A stretch of 50,510 bases of DNA from Brevirhabdus sp. (GTDB taxonomy: Bacteria; Pseudomonadota; Alphaproteobacteria; Rhodobacterales; Rhodobacteraceae): positions 1 to 50,510 of the forward strand of contig JAGXFH010000039.1 in assembly GCA_024637315.1 (NCBI GenBank). The letters are read 5' to 3'. The first letter of the stretch is position 1, and each line of letters starts with the position of its first letter. Positions 50,233 to 50,510 of this stretch are shown here, one piece after another. The notes beneath the pieces are model-generated. The model was not told where the DNA came from, searched no databases, and was given only the letters and a program-made list of their open reading frames with translations. The position numbers and the translations under genes were made by a program.

Positions 50233-50510
50233 TTCGGCGGCCTGGCCGGACGCGCGGGCGCGTGACCGGGGGCGAAGTGGCGATGGCGTGGCTTGGGCGG
50301 AGCTTCCGTTGGGGCCAGTCGGTCGGATGTGCGGTTTGCGGACGAAGCAAGCTTTCGCTGCGGTTGTATTAATAACCGCTTTGGCAAATTACCGCAGGCA
50401 TTTTTGTCATCGGACGCGACATCAGAAAGAAACTGAGGCTCTGGCCTTACCCCTTACCCAGATCCAGGCCCTTTTTGGGCGGGAGCCAAAAGTACGGCAG
50501 GTGGTCGGGG
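50233..50510. other. Non-coding end of the window
   Basis: No credible gene is seen in the last 278 bases. The stretch 50340-50400 is AT-richer and includes an inverted repeat GCGGTT/AACCGC (50360-50365 and 50374-50379) around an eight-base AT-rich centre, which may belong to a promoter for a gene outside the window. Confidence 0.5.

Noticed and set aside
1-50510. CRISPR arrays, insertion sequences or prophage
   Set aside because: No regularly spaced repeats, transposase motifs, terminal inverted repeats or phage structural genes were recognised.

Overview
The window is high-GC DNA (about 65% by eye) from an alphaproteobacterium, almost certainly a member of the Rhodobacteraceae (Rhodobacter/Paracoccus/Roseobacter group). 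The evidence is the gene content and order (ppiD-like/trpE, a YibQ-like gene, trpGDC-moaC-moeA-lexA), the GTTC-N7-GTTC SOS box in front of lexA, a class II B12-dependent ribonucleotide reductase, a single-cysteine DksA, family-typical DUF2852, DUF2927 and DUF6778-like proteins, and TRAP transporters. No rRNA, CRISPR array, insertion sequence or prophage was seen. It is mostly ordinary chromosome with a few accessory spots.

Layout. 1-1.7 kb: 3' part of comEC with an apparent frameshift. 1.7-6.7 kb (minus): a compact string trpG-trpD-trpC-moaC-moeA followed by lexA, which has its own promoter overlapped by three phased SOS half-sites. 6.8-8.4 kb (plus): a YibQ-like deacetylase with a very long Pro/Glu/Ala spacer, which separates trpE from trpGDC. 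8.5-14.5 kb (minus): fabI, gpt, a class I/II aminotransferase, a membrane-anchored SurA/PpiD-like foldase and trpE. 14.6-17.5 kb (plus): pdxH, a double cold-shock-domain protein, a DUF192 protein and a sulfotransferase-like protein joined by ATGA overlaps, then tRNA-Pro(UGG). 17.5-22.5 kb: a 768-base non-coding stretch with two DnaA-box-like sites and a structured leader, then nrdJ, overlapped at its 3' end by a low-GC ImmA/IrrE peptidase gene.

22.9-27.1 kb (minus): a LuxR-type autoinducer-binding domain without a DNA-binding domain, ilvI-ilvH behind a complete transcription attenuator (promoter, 15-residue Leu/Val/Ile-rich leader peptide, competing hairpins), and a Na+/Ca2+ exchanger. 27.4-31.8 kb (plus): a three-gene TRAP transporter with unusually large membrane subunits. 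31.9-34.4 kb (minus): bpt, an RDD protein, DUF2852 and YbaK. 34.5-37.6 kb (plus): glnE and a small unknown. 37.6-40.7 kb (minus): a VOC protein and the Entner-Doudoroff genes edd-eda with an operator-like palindrome upstream. 40.9-43.6 kb (plus): a 54-residue protein, a lipoprotein, an RlmI-type methyltransferase and an overlapping PIN protein. 43.7-49.6 kb (minus): a tightly packed MoxR ATPase/VWA block with a lipoprotein, small membrane proteins, a DedA protein and an M48 protease. 49.8-50.2 kb: dksA.

Together the genes cover amino-acid supply (Trp, branched-chain), molybdenum cofactor, fatty-acid and B6 metabolism, sugar-acid catabolism, DNA precursor synthesis, nitrogen control (GlnE), the SOS and stringent responses, and envelope maintenance. 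The most rewarding places for novelty are the nrdJ leader with its DnaA boxes and coupled ImmA/IrrE gene, the ilv attenuator, the MoxR-VWA block with its tiny proteins, the solo autoinducer-binding protein, and a dispersed intergenic motif present four times.
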